NCBI RefSeq assembly: GCF_000737335.2
Contig: NZ_JMCC02000003.1
Coordinates: 62,001 to 126,000 of the forward strand
Direction: 5' to 3'
Length of the DNA: 64,000 nt
Source of the DNA: Enhygromyxa salina
Lineage (GTDB): Bacteria; Myxococcota_A; Polyangia; Nannocystales; Nannocystaceae
Positions 21,442-30,453 of this stretch are shown one piece after another. Under the pieces are notes generated by a model that worked only from the letters and a program-made list of their open reading frames with translations, made no database searches and had not been told where the DNA came from. Positions within the stretch are counted from its first letter, which is position 1, and every line of letters starts with the position of its first letter. A program made the translations under genes and the position numbers.

Positions 21442-22311
21442 ATGACTCGCCGAACGCCGCTGACGGTCGCGCTCATGCTCGGGTGCGTTGGCCTCGTGGT
21501 TGCGGGCTGTCAGCCAAGCGAGGCACCGCGCGTGGAGCTCCCCGTCGTGGTCGACGGGTCTGGGCTCAGCGAGGCGCCCAGCGACCTCGGCTGGACCGTC
21601 GAGTTCGACGAGGCCCGCGTCGTGATCGTCGATCTCTTGTTCACGACCGCTGGCGAGGTCCACGACGAACGCCGCACCACGGGTGCGGTGCTGATCGGAG
21701 CAGCCTTCGATCTGCTCGAGGCCAAGGCCTGGGCGCACCCCGGTCACCAGCAGGGCGGCGAGGTGATCGGTGAGCTCCCGGGTGCCCACGTGATCGACTT
21801 TGCCAACGAAGCTGGCCGTGAGCTCGGGCTCGCCACGCTGATCGCGGGCGAGTACACGGCGCTCAACTTCGGCCTGGGTCGGGGCCAAGCCCAGCGCGAC
21901 GGCCTGTCCGCAACCGACGATCTACTTGGCCACACCGCGGTGCTGCGCGGGACCGCGAGCAAGCAGATCGACGCCGCGACCGTCGCGGTCGAGTTCACGA
22001 TCGTGATCGACTCGCCGCCAGACCGCGAGATCATTGGCGCCCCCTTCGAGGCCAGCGTGACCGAGGCCAGCGCCTACACGATCGGGCTACGCCTGCTGAC
22101 CCACGACTTGCTCGAGGGCGACGGGCTGTTCGATGGCGTCGACTTTGCCGCGCTCGACGAGGCCGACGGTGCGGCGGACGGCCAGCTGTTGCTCGTTGAT
22201 CCCGACGCGAGCGACTCGCAGCAGGTCGCCGCGCTCAGCGACGCCTACTACGCGATCCGTCGGGAATTCCAGACCCACGATCTGTTCGACGCCGTCCCTC
22301 ACCTGCCATGA
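21442..22311 (+). CDS. lipoprotein of TonB-receptor operon, unknown family
   Basis: Lipoprotein of 289 residues with signal and lipobox VAGC (Cys23). The mature part is beta-rich and acidic, with a HPGHQQGG segment near residue 100 that could bind metal, and a repeated theme of VEFTIVIDS and LRLLTHD. I do not recognise a named family. Its last four bases overlap the next gene (ATGA), and a TonB-dependent receptor follows, so it is most likely the periplasm- or surface-facing partner of an uptake system. Metal binding is inference. Confidence 0.7.
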   Translation: MTRRTPLTVALMLGCVGLVVAGCQPSEAPRVELPVVVDGSGLSEAPSDLGWTVEFDEARVVIVDLLFTTAGEVHDERRTTGAVLIGAAFDLLEAKAWAHPGHQQGGEVIGELPGAHVIDFANEAGRELGLATLIAGEYTALNFGLGRGQAQRDGLSATDDLLGHTAVLRGTASKQIDAATVAVEFTIVIDSPPDREIIGAPFEASVTEASAYTIGLRLLTHDLLEGDGLFDGVDFAALDEADGAADGQLLLVDPDASDSQQVAALSDAYYAIRREFQTHDLFDAVPHLP

Positions 22312-23039
22312 TCGCCAAAACCATGATCCGTTCAATTCACCCCCTAAAGTACGCGTTGGTCTGCCTCACAACGACCGTCTTGGCCACCGCCTGCGCCAGC
22401 GGCGAGGGCCAGGTCGAGGTTCGCGCTTGGGGCGAAGACTTCATCGAGGTGGGCATCCCCGCGGCCGAGTTCGCCGACGGCTGGGCGGTCAGCTTCGAGC
22501 GCTTCGAGGTCGTCTTGCGCGATGTGTCCGTGGCCGGGGCCACCCTGGCCGACCCCGCGCCCCTCGAGCTCGCGCAGCCCAGCGAGGGCGTTGGCCAGCT
22601 CGTTGGGCGGGCCGTGGCGCCCGCGGGCGACCACGACGACGCGCGCTTCAGCATCGCCCAGCTCGAGATCGAAGGGCGCGCCATCAAGGACGGCGTCGAG
22701 AAGACCTTCGCCTGGAGCTTCGCCACGCCGGTCGACTACACCAACTGCGAGACCCTCACGCAGGTCCCACGTGATGGGGTTGGGCAGCTGCTGATCACCG
22801 TGCACGCAGATCACCTGTTCTACGACAGCATCGTGTCCGAGGACCCGGATCTGCGCTTCAACGCGATCGCCGAGGCCGACACCAACGCCGACGGCGTCGT
22901 GACCCAGGCTGAGCTCGAGAGCGCAGACCTTGGCGCCTACGACCCCGGCAACCTCGAGATTGACGATCTGTGGGCGTTCTTGTCCGCCCAGGTCCAGACC
23001 ATGGGCCACGTCGACGGCGAAGGTCACTGCGCCAGCTAG
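22308..23039 (+). CDS. lipoprotein with C-terminal GHxxGEGHC motif, TonB-receptor partner
   Basis: Lipoprotein of 243 residues (lipobox ATAC, Cys29). Mature part: beta-rich N-terminal half, Cys in the TNCETL segment, then VHADHLFYD, then an EF-hand-like DTNADGVVTQAEL loop, and a final GHVDGEGHC. From memory, lipoproteins of other deltaproteobacteria share a His-Asp-His-Leu-Phe segment, a DxDxDG loop and a GHxxGEGHC tail, but I cannot check this here. The conserved His and Cys suggest a metal or cofactor site. Translation is coupled to the previous gene through ATGA, and the receptor starts six nt later. Confidence 0.75.
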   Translation: MIAKTMIRSIHPLKYALVCLTTTVLATACASGEGQVEVRAWGEDFIEVGIPAAEFADGWAVSFERFEVVLRDVSVAGATLADPAPLELAQPSEGVGQLVGRAVAPAGDHDDARFSIAQLEIEGRAIKDGVEKTFAWSFATPVDYTNCETLTQVPRDGVGQLLITVHADHLFYDSIVSEDPDLRFNAIAEADTNADGVVTQAELESADLGAYDPGNLEIDDLWAFLSAQVQTMGHVDGEGHCAS

Positions 23040-23045
23040 GACTTT

Positions 23046-25154
23046 GTGGACAAGCGCACGCTCACGTTCGCGCTGATCCTGCTTGGGTCCAGCCGCGTCG
23101 CGCTTGCCCACCCGCTCGAGGAGTCGGAGCCGGCGCCCAAGCCCGAGTCGCCGCGTGATGAGGTCGAGTCCGGGGAGACCCGCGAGATCATCGTTGAGGT
23201 GCCGCCCGACACGGCTTCGGCAGCCACGATCACGCGCGAGCAGATCGACGCCGCCCCGATCCGCACCGCCGAGGACGCGCTGCGGCTCGCGCCTGGCATG
23301 GTGATGGTTCAGCACGGCGCCGAGGGCAAGGGTCAGCAGTACTTCTTGCGGGGCTTCGACGCCGTCCACGGCCTCGACTTCGAGATCGAGGTCGACGGGG
23401 TCCCGCTCAACGAGTGGTCCAACATCCACGCCCAGGGCTACCTCGATCTCGGAATGCTGATCCCCGAGATGATCCGCGACGTCGAGGTCTTGCCCGGGCC
23501 CTTCGCCCTCGATCAGGGTCCGTTCGCGCTCGCCGGCTCGGCGCGGTTTCGGTTGGGGGTCCCACTCGACGCGCGCGGACTCAGGGCCAAGCTCGAATTT
23601 GGCAGCACGCTGCGCGCCCGCACGATGCTGAGCTACAGCCCCGCAGACGGCGACGGCGAGCGCTTCATCGCCGCGGATGTGATGACGGATCAGGGCTTCG
23701 GCGAGAGCCGCGACAGTCGCCGCGCCGTGGTCATGGCTCGCCAGCCGCTGTGGCGTGGCCACCACCACCAGCTCACCGCGCTGATCATCGCACAGGCGTC
23801 CGAGTTTGGGCTCCCGGGCACGACCTCGCTGCGCGACTACGAGGCGGGCCGCATCGGGTTTTGGGGCGCCCACGACAACGGCCACGGCAGCGCGCGACGG
23901 GCCCACGCGGCGCTCGACTGGCTCACCGTGCGCGCGCGCTGGCATCTGCAGGTGCGGGCTTGGTCTGGCTATCGGCGGCTCGAGCTGCTCGAGAATTTCA
24001 CCGGCTTCTTCGAGCGTCCGGTCGAGGGCGACCGCCGGGTTCAGCGCCACGCCAGCGTCCCGTTCGGCGCGCGCGTCGATCATCACGCCCAGGTCGCCCC
24101 GCGGCTCGAGCTTCGAACGGGGCTCGGCGTGCGCGGTGACGTGTTCGAGCAGTCGGAGGTCCGCGTCGACCTCGAGCGCCGGCCGTTCGAGACGACCCGC
24201 GAGCTCGCGGCGGCCCAGGCCAACGTCTGGGCCCAAGCAGGGCTGCGCTGGCGACTCGCCGACGCGCTCGAGCTCGCCGCGGGGGTCCGGGTCGACGCGT
24301 TTGGGATCGACGCCCACGATCGGTCCCCAACCGCCGTCGAGGACGCCGACCCAGCCGCCACCGCAGGCTCGATCCGTGGCGGCGGACTGCGCTGGGCGGC
24401 GAGCCCCCGCGGGCACCTGCGCTGGGCCGCGCTGGCCAGGCTCGACCTCTTCGCTGCCTACGGCCGGGGGTTTCGCCCGCCCGAGGCCCGCGCGTTCACG
24501 GCCTACGACCCCGAGCGCGTCGGTCTGTCTGCTGATGTCGTCGACGAAGGTCCCCGCACCAGCGCGTCCGACAGCGGCGAGCTCGGCCTGCGCTGGCGCC
24601 CCGATCCACGCGTGCAGATCCGGGTCGTGGGCTTCGCTACCTACGTCGGCCGCGAGTCGATCTACGACCACGTCTCGCGCACCAGCTTGCAGCTGTCCGC
24701 GACCCGAAGGCTTGGCGCCGAGCTCGGCGTCGAGGCGCGGCCCGTGTCGTGGTTGGGCCTCGCCGGCAGCGTGACCTGGGTTGACGGCCGCTTCGTCTCC
24801 TCGCGCAACCCGATCCCGCTCGCGCCCACCTTGGTCGGCAGCGCGCGGGCCTGGCTCGTGCACCGGATCGGCGCGCGCGCTGGGCTGACGCTGGTTGGTT
24901 GGGCGCCGCGACCGCTGCCCTACGGCGCGCGCGGATCGGGCCTGGCGCGGCTCGACGCGACCGCTGGCTGGCACCTCGAGCGCGTGTTTGTCGACCTCGC
25001 GATCGAGAATGTCTTGGGCCTGCAGCTGCGCGAGGGCGAGTACTACTTCGCCAGCAACTTCGACCACAACCAGACCGCGAGCTCGCTGCCCACGCTGCAC
25101 TACGTCCCCGGCCCTGCGCTCAACGCCAGGCTGTCGCTGACCGTGCTGTTTTGA
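23046..25154 (+). CDS. TonB-dependent outer-membrane receptor
   Basis: Outer-membrane receptor of 702 residues. GTG start, signal peptide, then a short acidic region and the plug domain: ITREQIDAAPIRTAEDALRLAPGM, YFLRGFDAVHGLDFEIEVDGVPLNEWSNIHAQGYLD, and VLPGPFALDQGPFALAG. The remaining 500 or so residues are a barrel with alternating strands and a C-terminal aromatic end (LSLTVLF). Substrate entry would be driven by TonB-ExbBD encoded elsewhere. The two preceding lipoproteins with His/Cys sites point to a metal or metal complex; no siderophore gene is near. Downstream lies a LysR regulator. Confidence 0.92.
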   Translation: MDKRTLTFALILLGSSRVALAHPLEESEPAPKPESPRDEVESGETREIIVEVPPDTASAATITREQIDAAPIRTAEDALRLAPGMVMVQHGAEGKGQQYFLRGFDAVHGLDFEIEVDGVPLNEWSNIHAQGYLDLGMLIPEMIRDVEVLPGPFALDQGPFALAGSARFRLGVPLDARGLRAKLEFGSTLRARTMLSYSPADGDGERFIAADVMTDQGFGESRDSRRAVVMARQPLWRGHHHQLTALIIAQASEFGLPGTTSLRDYEAGRIGFWGAHDNGHGSARRAHAALDWLTVRARWHLQVRAWSGYRRLELLENFTGFFERPVEGDRRVQRHASVPFGARVDHHAQVAPRLELRTGLGVRGDVFEQSEVRVDLERRPFETTRELAAAQANVWAQAGLRWRLADALELAAGVRVDAFGIDAHDRSPTAVEDADPAATAGSIRGGGLRWAASPRGHLRWAALARLDLFAAYGRGFRPPEARAFTAYDPERVGLSADVVDEGPRTSASDSGELGLRWRPDPRVQIRVVGFATYVGRESIYDHVSRTSLQLSATRRLGAELGVEARPVSWLGLAGSVTWVDGRFVSSRNPIPLAPTLVGSARAWLVHRIGARAGLTLVGWAPRPLPYGARGSGLARLDATAGWHLERVFVDLAIENVLGLQLREGEYYFASNFDHNQTASSLPTLHYVPGPALNARLSLTVLF

Positions 25155-25239
25155 GGGGTCGCAGGCAGGGTCCCACCGACGTACCCAGACTCGCGCTTGG
25201 CTCCCATCGCCGCTCGGCCTGAGGCATCATCGCGGGCCC

Positions 25240-26142
25240 ATGGACCTGGTTCATCTTCGCTACTTTCGCGTGATCGCGGAGGTCGGCAACCTCACCGCAG
25301 CCGCCAAGATCCTGGGCGTGGCCCAGTCCACGCTCACGGCCGCGGTCAAGCGGCTCGAGAAGCACCTCGACAGCACCCTGCTGCTGCGCAACCCCCGGGG
25401 CGTCACGCTCACGCCGACCGGTCGGGCGCTGGCGAATTCCGGGCATGAGATCCTTGGAATGGTCGACGAGCTCGAGGAGCGAATCCACGGGCTCGAGCGC
25501 GCGGACGTCGGCGAGTTCGTGATCGGCTGCCACGAGTCGCTGGGCGCCTACTTCTTGCCAGTGTTCATGTCCGCGTTCTTGAAGGCCAACACCGGCATCG
25601 AGCTGCGCGTGTGGAACGGGACCTCGACCGGCGTGCGCGAGGCGGTGATCGATCGCAGCGTTCACTTCGGCCTGATCGTCAACCCCCTGCCCCACGACGA
25701 CCTGGTGATGGTCGAGGCGTTCCGCGACGCCGTCGCGCTCGTGGCTCGGCGTGACGGGCTGGCGAGCCCGGGCAGCCGCGAGCAGCTCGAGGAGCGCATG
25801 CGCTCGGCCCCGCTGGTCTACGCCGATCGTGTCGACCAGTGCCAGCAGATCGTCGACACGCTGCGCGGGCTGGATCTGCTCCCCCCGCGCTTGCTGACCA
25901 CCGGCGATCTCGAGCTGACCAAGGCCCTGGTCCTCGCCGACGTCGGCGTCGGGATCCTGCCCCGCCGGGTCGCCGACTACGGCCACGAGGGTGAGCTGGT
26001 CGTGCTGCACCCCTCGTTACCGCAGATCCCCGATCGCATCATGCTGTGCTTTCGCGTGGACGCGCACCGGACCGCAGCGTGGCGACGGACCAAGCAGGCC
26101 CTGCTCGCGTACGCCGACGAGATCGCACCGATCCCAGGGTGA
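25240..26142 (+). CDS. LysR-family transcriptional regulator
   Basis: Regulator of 300 residues. The winged helix-turn-helix at residues 1-60 (LRYFRVIAEVGNLTAAAKILGVAQSTLTAAVKRLE) is typical of LysR, with a linker helix and then a periplasmic-binding-like effector domain (about 90-295). The ATG at 25240 is the usual MDLxHLRYF start. It follows the TonB receptor by 85 nt on the same strand and might control it, but LysR proteins more often act on divergent genes, and none is present here. The effector is unknown. Confidence 0.93.
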   Translation: MDLVHLRYFRVIAEVGNLTAAAKILGVAQSTLTAAVKRLEKHLDSTLLLRNPRGVTLTPTGRALANSGHEILGMVDELEERIHGLERADVGEFVIGCHESLGAYFLPVFMSAFLKANTGIELRVWNGTSTGVREAVIDRSVHFGLIVNPLPHDDLVMVEAFRDAVALVARRDGLASPGSREQLEERMRSAPLVYADRVDQCQQIVDTLRGLDLLPPRLLTTGDLELTKALVLADVGVGILPRRVADYGHEGELVVLHPSLPQIPDRIMLCFRVDAHRTAAWRRTKQALLAYADEIAPIPG

Positions 26143-26503
26143 GCCACGACGAGGCCAAGACCGAAGCCGCGTCGTGAACGCGGCGAGCTCGTCTCGCTTT
26201 CGCCAGGGCCACGGCCCGTTGTCGAGTCTTCGTTGGGTTCGCCTGCGCTTCGCCCGGCACACCACGGCGACGCCCCCTTCGGCGTGTCGAGCTCTGATCC
26301 GAGGGGGGTCCGGCAAGCCCGCGCCCCTCATCTTTGCTTGCGAATGTTGCCCAGACGCCTCCTGGTCGGGGCACTGCCGCCGGTATCGATGCGAGCGATG
26401 GGAGAGAACAGTGTGGTCGAGTGGCCTCGAAAACCGGCCCTCCCATACTCCCCCTCAGCCGCCAAGGACAACGTTCCGAAGCGAGAAACAGGAAGTACCC
26501 ACA
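26143..26503. other. intergenic region upstream of the vitellogenin-like operon
   Basis: These 361 bases hold no gene I can support. Open frames on both strands are Arg/Pro-rich and without family signals. The last 15 bases contain AGGAAG, a ribosome site 8 nt before the operon's ATG, and the promoter is presumably here. I could not fix a -35/-10 pair. Confidence 0.5.
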
Positions 26504-28684
26504 ATGGACATGTATACAGTTCCAGGAGTCACCAATCGTCACTCGACCAAGCTGCTCGGGTTGGCGTGTCTGCTCGGTCTCGTCGCTTGCAGCGAGGAGC
26601 CCGAGGCGAGCGAATCGCCCTTCGCGTCCGTAGAGATCACCCGGGTCGAGCTCGGACGTGATCTCGACCCCGCCTACCTCAACGAGCGGATCCCGATCAC
26701 CATCGGCATCACGGCGTCCAGCGGCGTCGCCGGGGAAGTTCCGACGGAGGCTGTGCCCCTCGTGGTCACCTTCGTGGATCCGCAAGACCCGGAGGAGGTC
26801 GGGTGCAGCTCGAACGGGATGCTCTTTGACATCGTCGGCGACGGCGAGGAGCATGAGTACGAGGGCTTCATCTGGCCCCCCAGCAACTGCATCGGCCTCA
26901 CGGGCAAGACCGTGACCCTGCAGATCGAGCTTGACCCGACCGCCGAGCAGCCGCTGATCGAGCCCCTGGTGCTGTCCCAGGCCCGGGCCAACGAGCCTGC
27001 AAACGCCGCATGCCGCGGGCCCGAGCCGGGCTGTGTGCAGGAGTTCCGCCTCGAGGTTCCCGAGTCCAGCCTGGTCGACATCGAATTCGCGGGTCTGGAG
27101 TCGGAGTCCTCGGTCGGCGTGATCCCGTCGCTCGCGTTCCCGACCGAGGGCGAGGTGGAGCGAGCAGCGCCCATCCTGGTCGCGCAGAACATGCTCGTGT
27201 TCAACGGCCGCGACCCCTACGAGTCACCGGTCAACCCGGACACGATCCCCGCGGAGCTCTTGGCCGCGGATCCCGACATCGCCGAGGCGCTTCGCTTCGG
27301 TCGCCCGGCCGACCAGATCGACACGATCGACGACCTTCCCGGTGCGCTCCACCTCGAGTACGCGATCACGGCGGCCGCGGACGGCGAGACCTGGCTGCCC
27401 TTGGCGATCGGCGAAGGCGACGTGCTCGTCGACGAGGCGGTGATCACGGAGCTGCTGCCCGGAACGCCCAACCTCATCGCCCATGATCTCTACCTCGAGG
27501 GCGCAGCCTACGACGCCGTCCTCGATCCGGACCAGTGGCTGGGTGAGGAGGCCTTCGTGGTCCGCAGCTGCTTCACCACGGACTTTGGCCAGTTTCGTGG
27601 GGTCGCGGACGAGGCCAAGTGCCGGACCCTCGAGGTCTTGCTCGTGCCGCCGAGCGACGTCGAGAGCGGCGTGAGCACCTTCGGCTTCAACCGGGTGGAG
27701 AAATCCAGCCACGGCAACAGCCGCATCAAGCTCGAGTCTCGCTTCGCAACCAGCAACCAGGTCGGCCTCGACGGCGTGTTCAGCAACACCGAGGCCAACT
27801 TGACCGTCAAGGGCAAGATCGGGAAGAGCTTCACGCTGGATATCGTCCGCGCCAACGCGACGCTCGACGCCCCCCTGAGCGGGGAGCGCTCCGTCGACGT
27901 GGGGCTGAGGCTGTTCAACGACGACGTGTTTCGCTACACCGACCAAGCGACGGGCCTGACCGTCAGCGAAGACGTGGTCTTCAGCAAGAGCACGACCCTC
28001 GTCAAGGCCAAGTTCATGTTCGGCCCGGTCCCGCTCAGCTTCGACCTCGGCGCGGGCGGGGCGGTCGGCATCCTCGCCGAGGGCAGCGCGAACTTCTTTC
28101 AGGGAGAGTCGGACTGCCGTCCCCACCTGCCCCTCGCCACCGCGGGAGCCACCGAGCTTCGCGCAGAGCAAGAGCAGGTCATCGCCGACCTCCAGTCGAA
28201 GATCGCGGAGCAATCGAACCCCATCATCAAGAAGCTTCTGCGGTCCATGCTTCAGGCCGTGCGAAGCCAGTTCTTCAGCGGCAACGCCTTCGACACTGGC
28301 GAGGCGAGCCTCTCGGAGTGCGTCACGCTCGAGGCGAGCGTGGGTCCGACGATGAACCTCACCGCCAGCGCCTTTGGTGGCATCGACATCGGCATCGCAC
28401 GCGCGGGCGTGCAGCTCGACCTCGTCATCGCCCAGGTCGACCTGCCGCTGACGGGCAAGCTGAGCTTGGGACGCAACGATCTGTCTCAGTTCGTCGCCTT
28501 CGCCAGCACGGATCTCGACCTCGTCTTTCAGCCCCTCGACGGCGACCTGAAGCTCGTGGGCAAGCTCAAGCTCGGCCCCTTCAAGCGCTCGAAGTCCGTC
28601 TCGATCGTGAAGTTCAACGTCAAGCCGATCGAGAAGAGCTTGCTCCGTCGCAGCACCCTCGCCGCCGAGGTCCTCTCGCTATGA
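26504..28684 (+). CDS. large beta-rich lipoprotein, first gene of vitellogenin-like operon
   Basis: Lipoprotein of 726 residues. The ATG at 26504 has AGGAAG 8 nt upstream and gives a signal with lipobox LVAC (Cys29). The mature protein looks beta-rich in two halves. The first (about 40-400) has Ig-like patterns and a few Cys. The second (about 400-726) has repeated amphipathic strands (for example NRVEKSSHGNSRIKLESRF, FGPVPLSFDLGAGGAVGI, AGVQLDLVIAQVDLPLTGK) and one Ala/Gln/Lys helical insertion at about 550-600. No enzyme motif is seen. It overlaps the next gene by four bases (ATGA), so their amounts are probably coupled. Function unknown; a lipid- or ligand-binding scaffold is conceivable. 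Confidence 0.75.
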   Translation: MDMYTVPGVTNRHSTKLLGLACLLGLVACSEEPEASESPFASVEITRVELGRDLDPAYLNERIPITIGITASSGVAGEVPTEAVPLVVTFVDPQDPEEVGCSSNGMLFDIVGDGEEHEYEGFIWPPSNCIGLTGKTVTLQIELDPTAEQPLIEPLVLSQARANEPANAACRGPEPGCVQEFRLEVPESSLVDIEFAGLESESSVGVIPSLAFPTEGEVERAAPILVAQNMLVFNGRDPYESPVNPDTIPAELLAADPDIAEALRFGRPADQIDTIDDLPGALHLEYAITAAADGETWLPLAIGEGDVLVDEAVITELLPGTPNLIAHDLYLEGAAYDAVLDPDQWLGEEAFVVRSCFTTDFGQFRGVADEAKCRTLEVLLVPPSDVESGVSTFGFNRVEKSSHGNSRIKLESRFATSNQVGLDGVFSNTEANLTVKGKIGKSFTLDIVRANATLDAPLSGERSVDVGLRLFNDDVFRYTDQATGLTVSEDVVFSKSTTLVKAKFMFGPVPLSFDLGAGGAVGILAEGSANFFQGESDCRPHLPLATAGATELRAEQEQVIADLQSKIAEQSNPIIKKLLRSMLQAVRSQFFSGNAFDTGEASLSECVTLEASVGPTMNLTASAFGGIDIGIARAGVQLDLVIAQVDLPLTGKLSLGRNDLSQFVAFASTDLDLVFQPLDGDLKLVGKLKLGPFKRSKSVSIVKFNVKPIEKSLLRRSTLAAEVLSL

Positions 28685-30453
28685 AGCCCCTCATCGCCGG
28701 AGCCCTGGGCTCCTCCATCCTCATGTGCGCGGCAGCAGCGTACTTCCTGCAGGCGCCGACGGCTCCCGCTCCCTCCACTTGGCCCCCCGCTTCTCAGGCG
28801 GGGGGCCGCCCCCTTGGCTGCGTGTTCGAGCCAGGCTCGAGCGTGGCCTACGACCTGAGCTCGTCGGTGTCGGCGCGGGGCCAAGACGGCGCGCTTGCCC
28901 CCGAGCGCGACGCGTTCTCGGCCGTCGTCAGCGCGCGCGTGGTCTCGGCCAGCGAACGAGGGGCCTCCTTGCAGCTGGCGCTGTCCGGAGTCGAGCTGCG
29001 CCAGAACCTGGCCCAGCCCGAGGACCGCGTTCACCAGGCCCTCGGCGAGACCTTCGAGATCGACGTCGCGCCCTCGTGTCGAATCGTCGAGTTCCGGTTT
29101 CCCCTCGACTGGTCGGACGCTGCCCAGCGCCTCGTGGCTGGCGCGCTGCGAACCCACGAGCACGTGCTGCAGTCCGACTTGGCCTGGGAGGTCGATCAGA
29201 CCGACACCCTTGGACGCTACCGCGCCAAGTACACGCGCGCGGGCGATGCCGTCACCCGGCGCAAGGTCCTGTACTACGACGACAACGGCCTCGCGGCCTT
29301 CGGCATGACGATCCTCGTCCCCCACGCCACGGCCCGCGCGAGCTTCGACGCCCGCGGCATCCTTCGCTCCGAGGTGCGCGAGCGGGTTCAGATTCGCGTG
29401 GGCAGTGAGACCCGCGCGGACCTCGACCAGCGCTCGCAGCTCGTCCGCGACGACTCGAAGTACCGCGCGCCTGCTCCCGCCACCGTGCTCGCGGTGGCCG
29501 ACCCCTTCGTCGTCCATGACGAGGGGGCCGCCGCCCTGCCCCACGCCCCGACCGACCTGGGCGAGGCGTGGGCCCTCTACGCGGAGCTGGCAGCCGTCCT
29601 CGACCCCTTCACCATGAGCCAGGCGCGCTCGCTGGCCGGACTCATCGCGGCCCACCCGAGCCTCGCCGACGACCTCGTGGCGCGCCTCGAGGGCGACGCG
29701 CTCGGCGAGGTCGCCCGCTCGTCGATCTTCTGGGTCCTCGAGCTCGCCGCGACCGATCACGCCCGCGCGCACCTCACATCCCTCGTCGATGCGCCCCTGC
29801 CGAACGACCGGATCCGGGCTGCCGTCGCGCTGTCTGGCGCCGCGCCCACGCTCGACGTCGGTCAGCGCCTCCTGGACATGTACTACGAGGACCAGGAGCC
29901 CACCGCCGCCACGGCGGGTCTGCTCGCCCTCGGCGTGGTCGGGGCGAGCGGCGATGCGTCGGCCCAACGCTTCGCACGCGAGAGCATCGGCGCCGTCTTT
30001 GAAGACGCGCAGACCCAGGACGAGAGGCTCGCTGCGCTGTCCGCCATGGGCAACACCGGCGACCCCGAATTCATGCCGCAGCTCGCCCTGAGCCTCCACG
30101 ACGAGGACCCCAGCGTCCGGGGCACGGCCGCCGAGGCGATGCGCCACCTCGGCGACGACGCCCGCCCGCACCTTCAGGCTGCGCTCGAGACCGAGGTCGA
30201 GCCGGGGGCGGCGAAGTCGGTCATGAGGACGCTGCGCGAGATCGGCCCACCGCGTCCCGACGACCTGGGTTGGGCATCCGAGCGGCTCGATGCGGCGCCG
30301 TCCGTGGCGGTCCGGGGTGAGCTCATCGCGTGGCTGGCCGCGGACCCCACGGCCGAAGGCTCGGCGATCCTCATCGAGCGCTTCCACGCCGAGCCATCGA
30401 GCGCGCTGCGCCAGCTGATTGGCCGCTACGTGCCCGCCTCGGAGCTCCGGTGA
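28681..30453 (+). CDS. vitellogenin-N-like beta domain plus HEAT-repeat protein
   Basis: Protein of 590 residues with an N-terminal hydrophobic signal or anchor (about 5-25). Residues 45-270 look like one beta domain opening with CVFEPGSSVAYDLSSSVSA, with paired strands after it. Residues 290-590 are alpha-helical repeats of about 30-35 residues typical of HEAT (for example DERLAALSAMGNTGDPEFMPQL and DEDPSVRGTAAEAMRHLGDDA). A beta domain starting with F-x-P-G-x-x-x-x-Y and followed by a helical superhelix is the order in the N-terminal module of vitellogenin-type lipid transfer proteins. That relation is my inference; HEAT repeats are clear. It is coupled to both neighbours by overlapping stop and start codons. 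Confidence 0.75.
   Translation: MKPLIAGALGSSILMCAAAAYFLQAPTAPAPSTWPPASQAGGRPLGCVFEPGSSVAYDLSSSVSARGQDGALAPERDAFSAVVSARVVSASERGASLQLALSGVELRQNLAQPEDRVHQALGETFEIDVAPSCRIVEFRFPLDWSDAAQRLVAGALRTHEHVLQSDLAWEVDQTDTLGRYRAKYTRAGDAVTRRKVLYYDDNGLAAFGMTILVPHATARASFDARGILRSEVRERVQIRVGSETRADLDQRSQLVRDDSKYRAPAPATVLAVADPFVVHDEGAAALPHAPTDLGEAWALYAELAAVLDPFTMSQARSLAGLIAAHPSLADDLVARLEGDALGEVARSSIFWVLELAATDHARAHLTSLVDAPLPNDRIRAAVALSGAAPTLDVGQRLLDMYYEDQEPTAATAGLLALGVVGASGDASAQRFARESIGAVFEDAQTQDERLAALSAMGNTGDPEFMPQLALSLHDEDPSVRGTAAEAMRHLGDDARPHLQAALETEVEPGAAKSVMRTLREIGPPRPDDLGWASERLDAAPSVAVRGELIAWLAADPTAEGSAILIERFHAEPSSALRQLIGRYVPASELR

Noticed and set aside
22344..25100. 918-residue minus-strand frame opposite the TonB operon
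   Set aside because: High GC keeps antisense frames open here; the sequence has no family motif and three clear genes occupy the other strand.
26017..26331. Arg-rich 104-residue minus frame before the vitellogenin-like operon
   Set aside because: Composition is that of a non-coding GC-rich frame, and it overlaps the LysR gene end.
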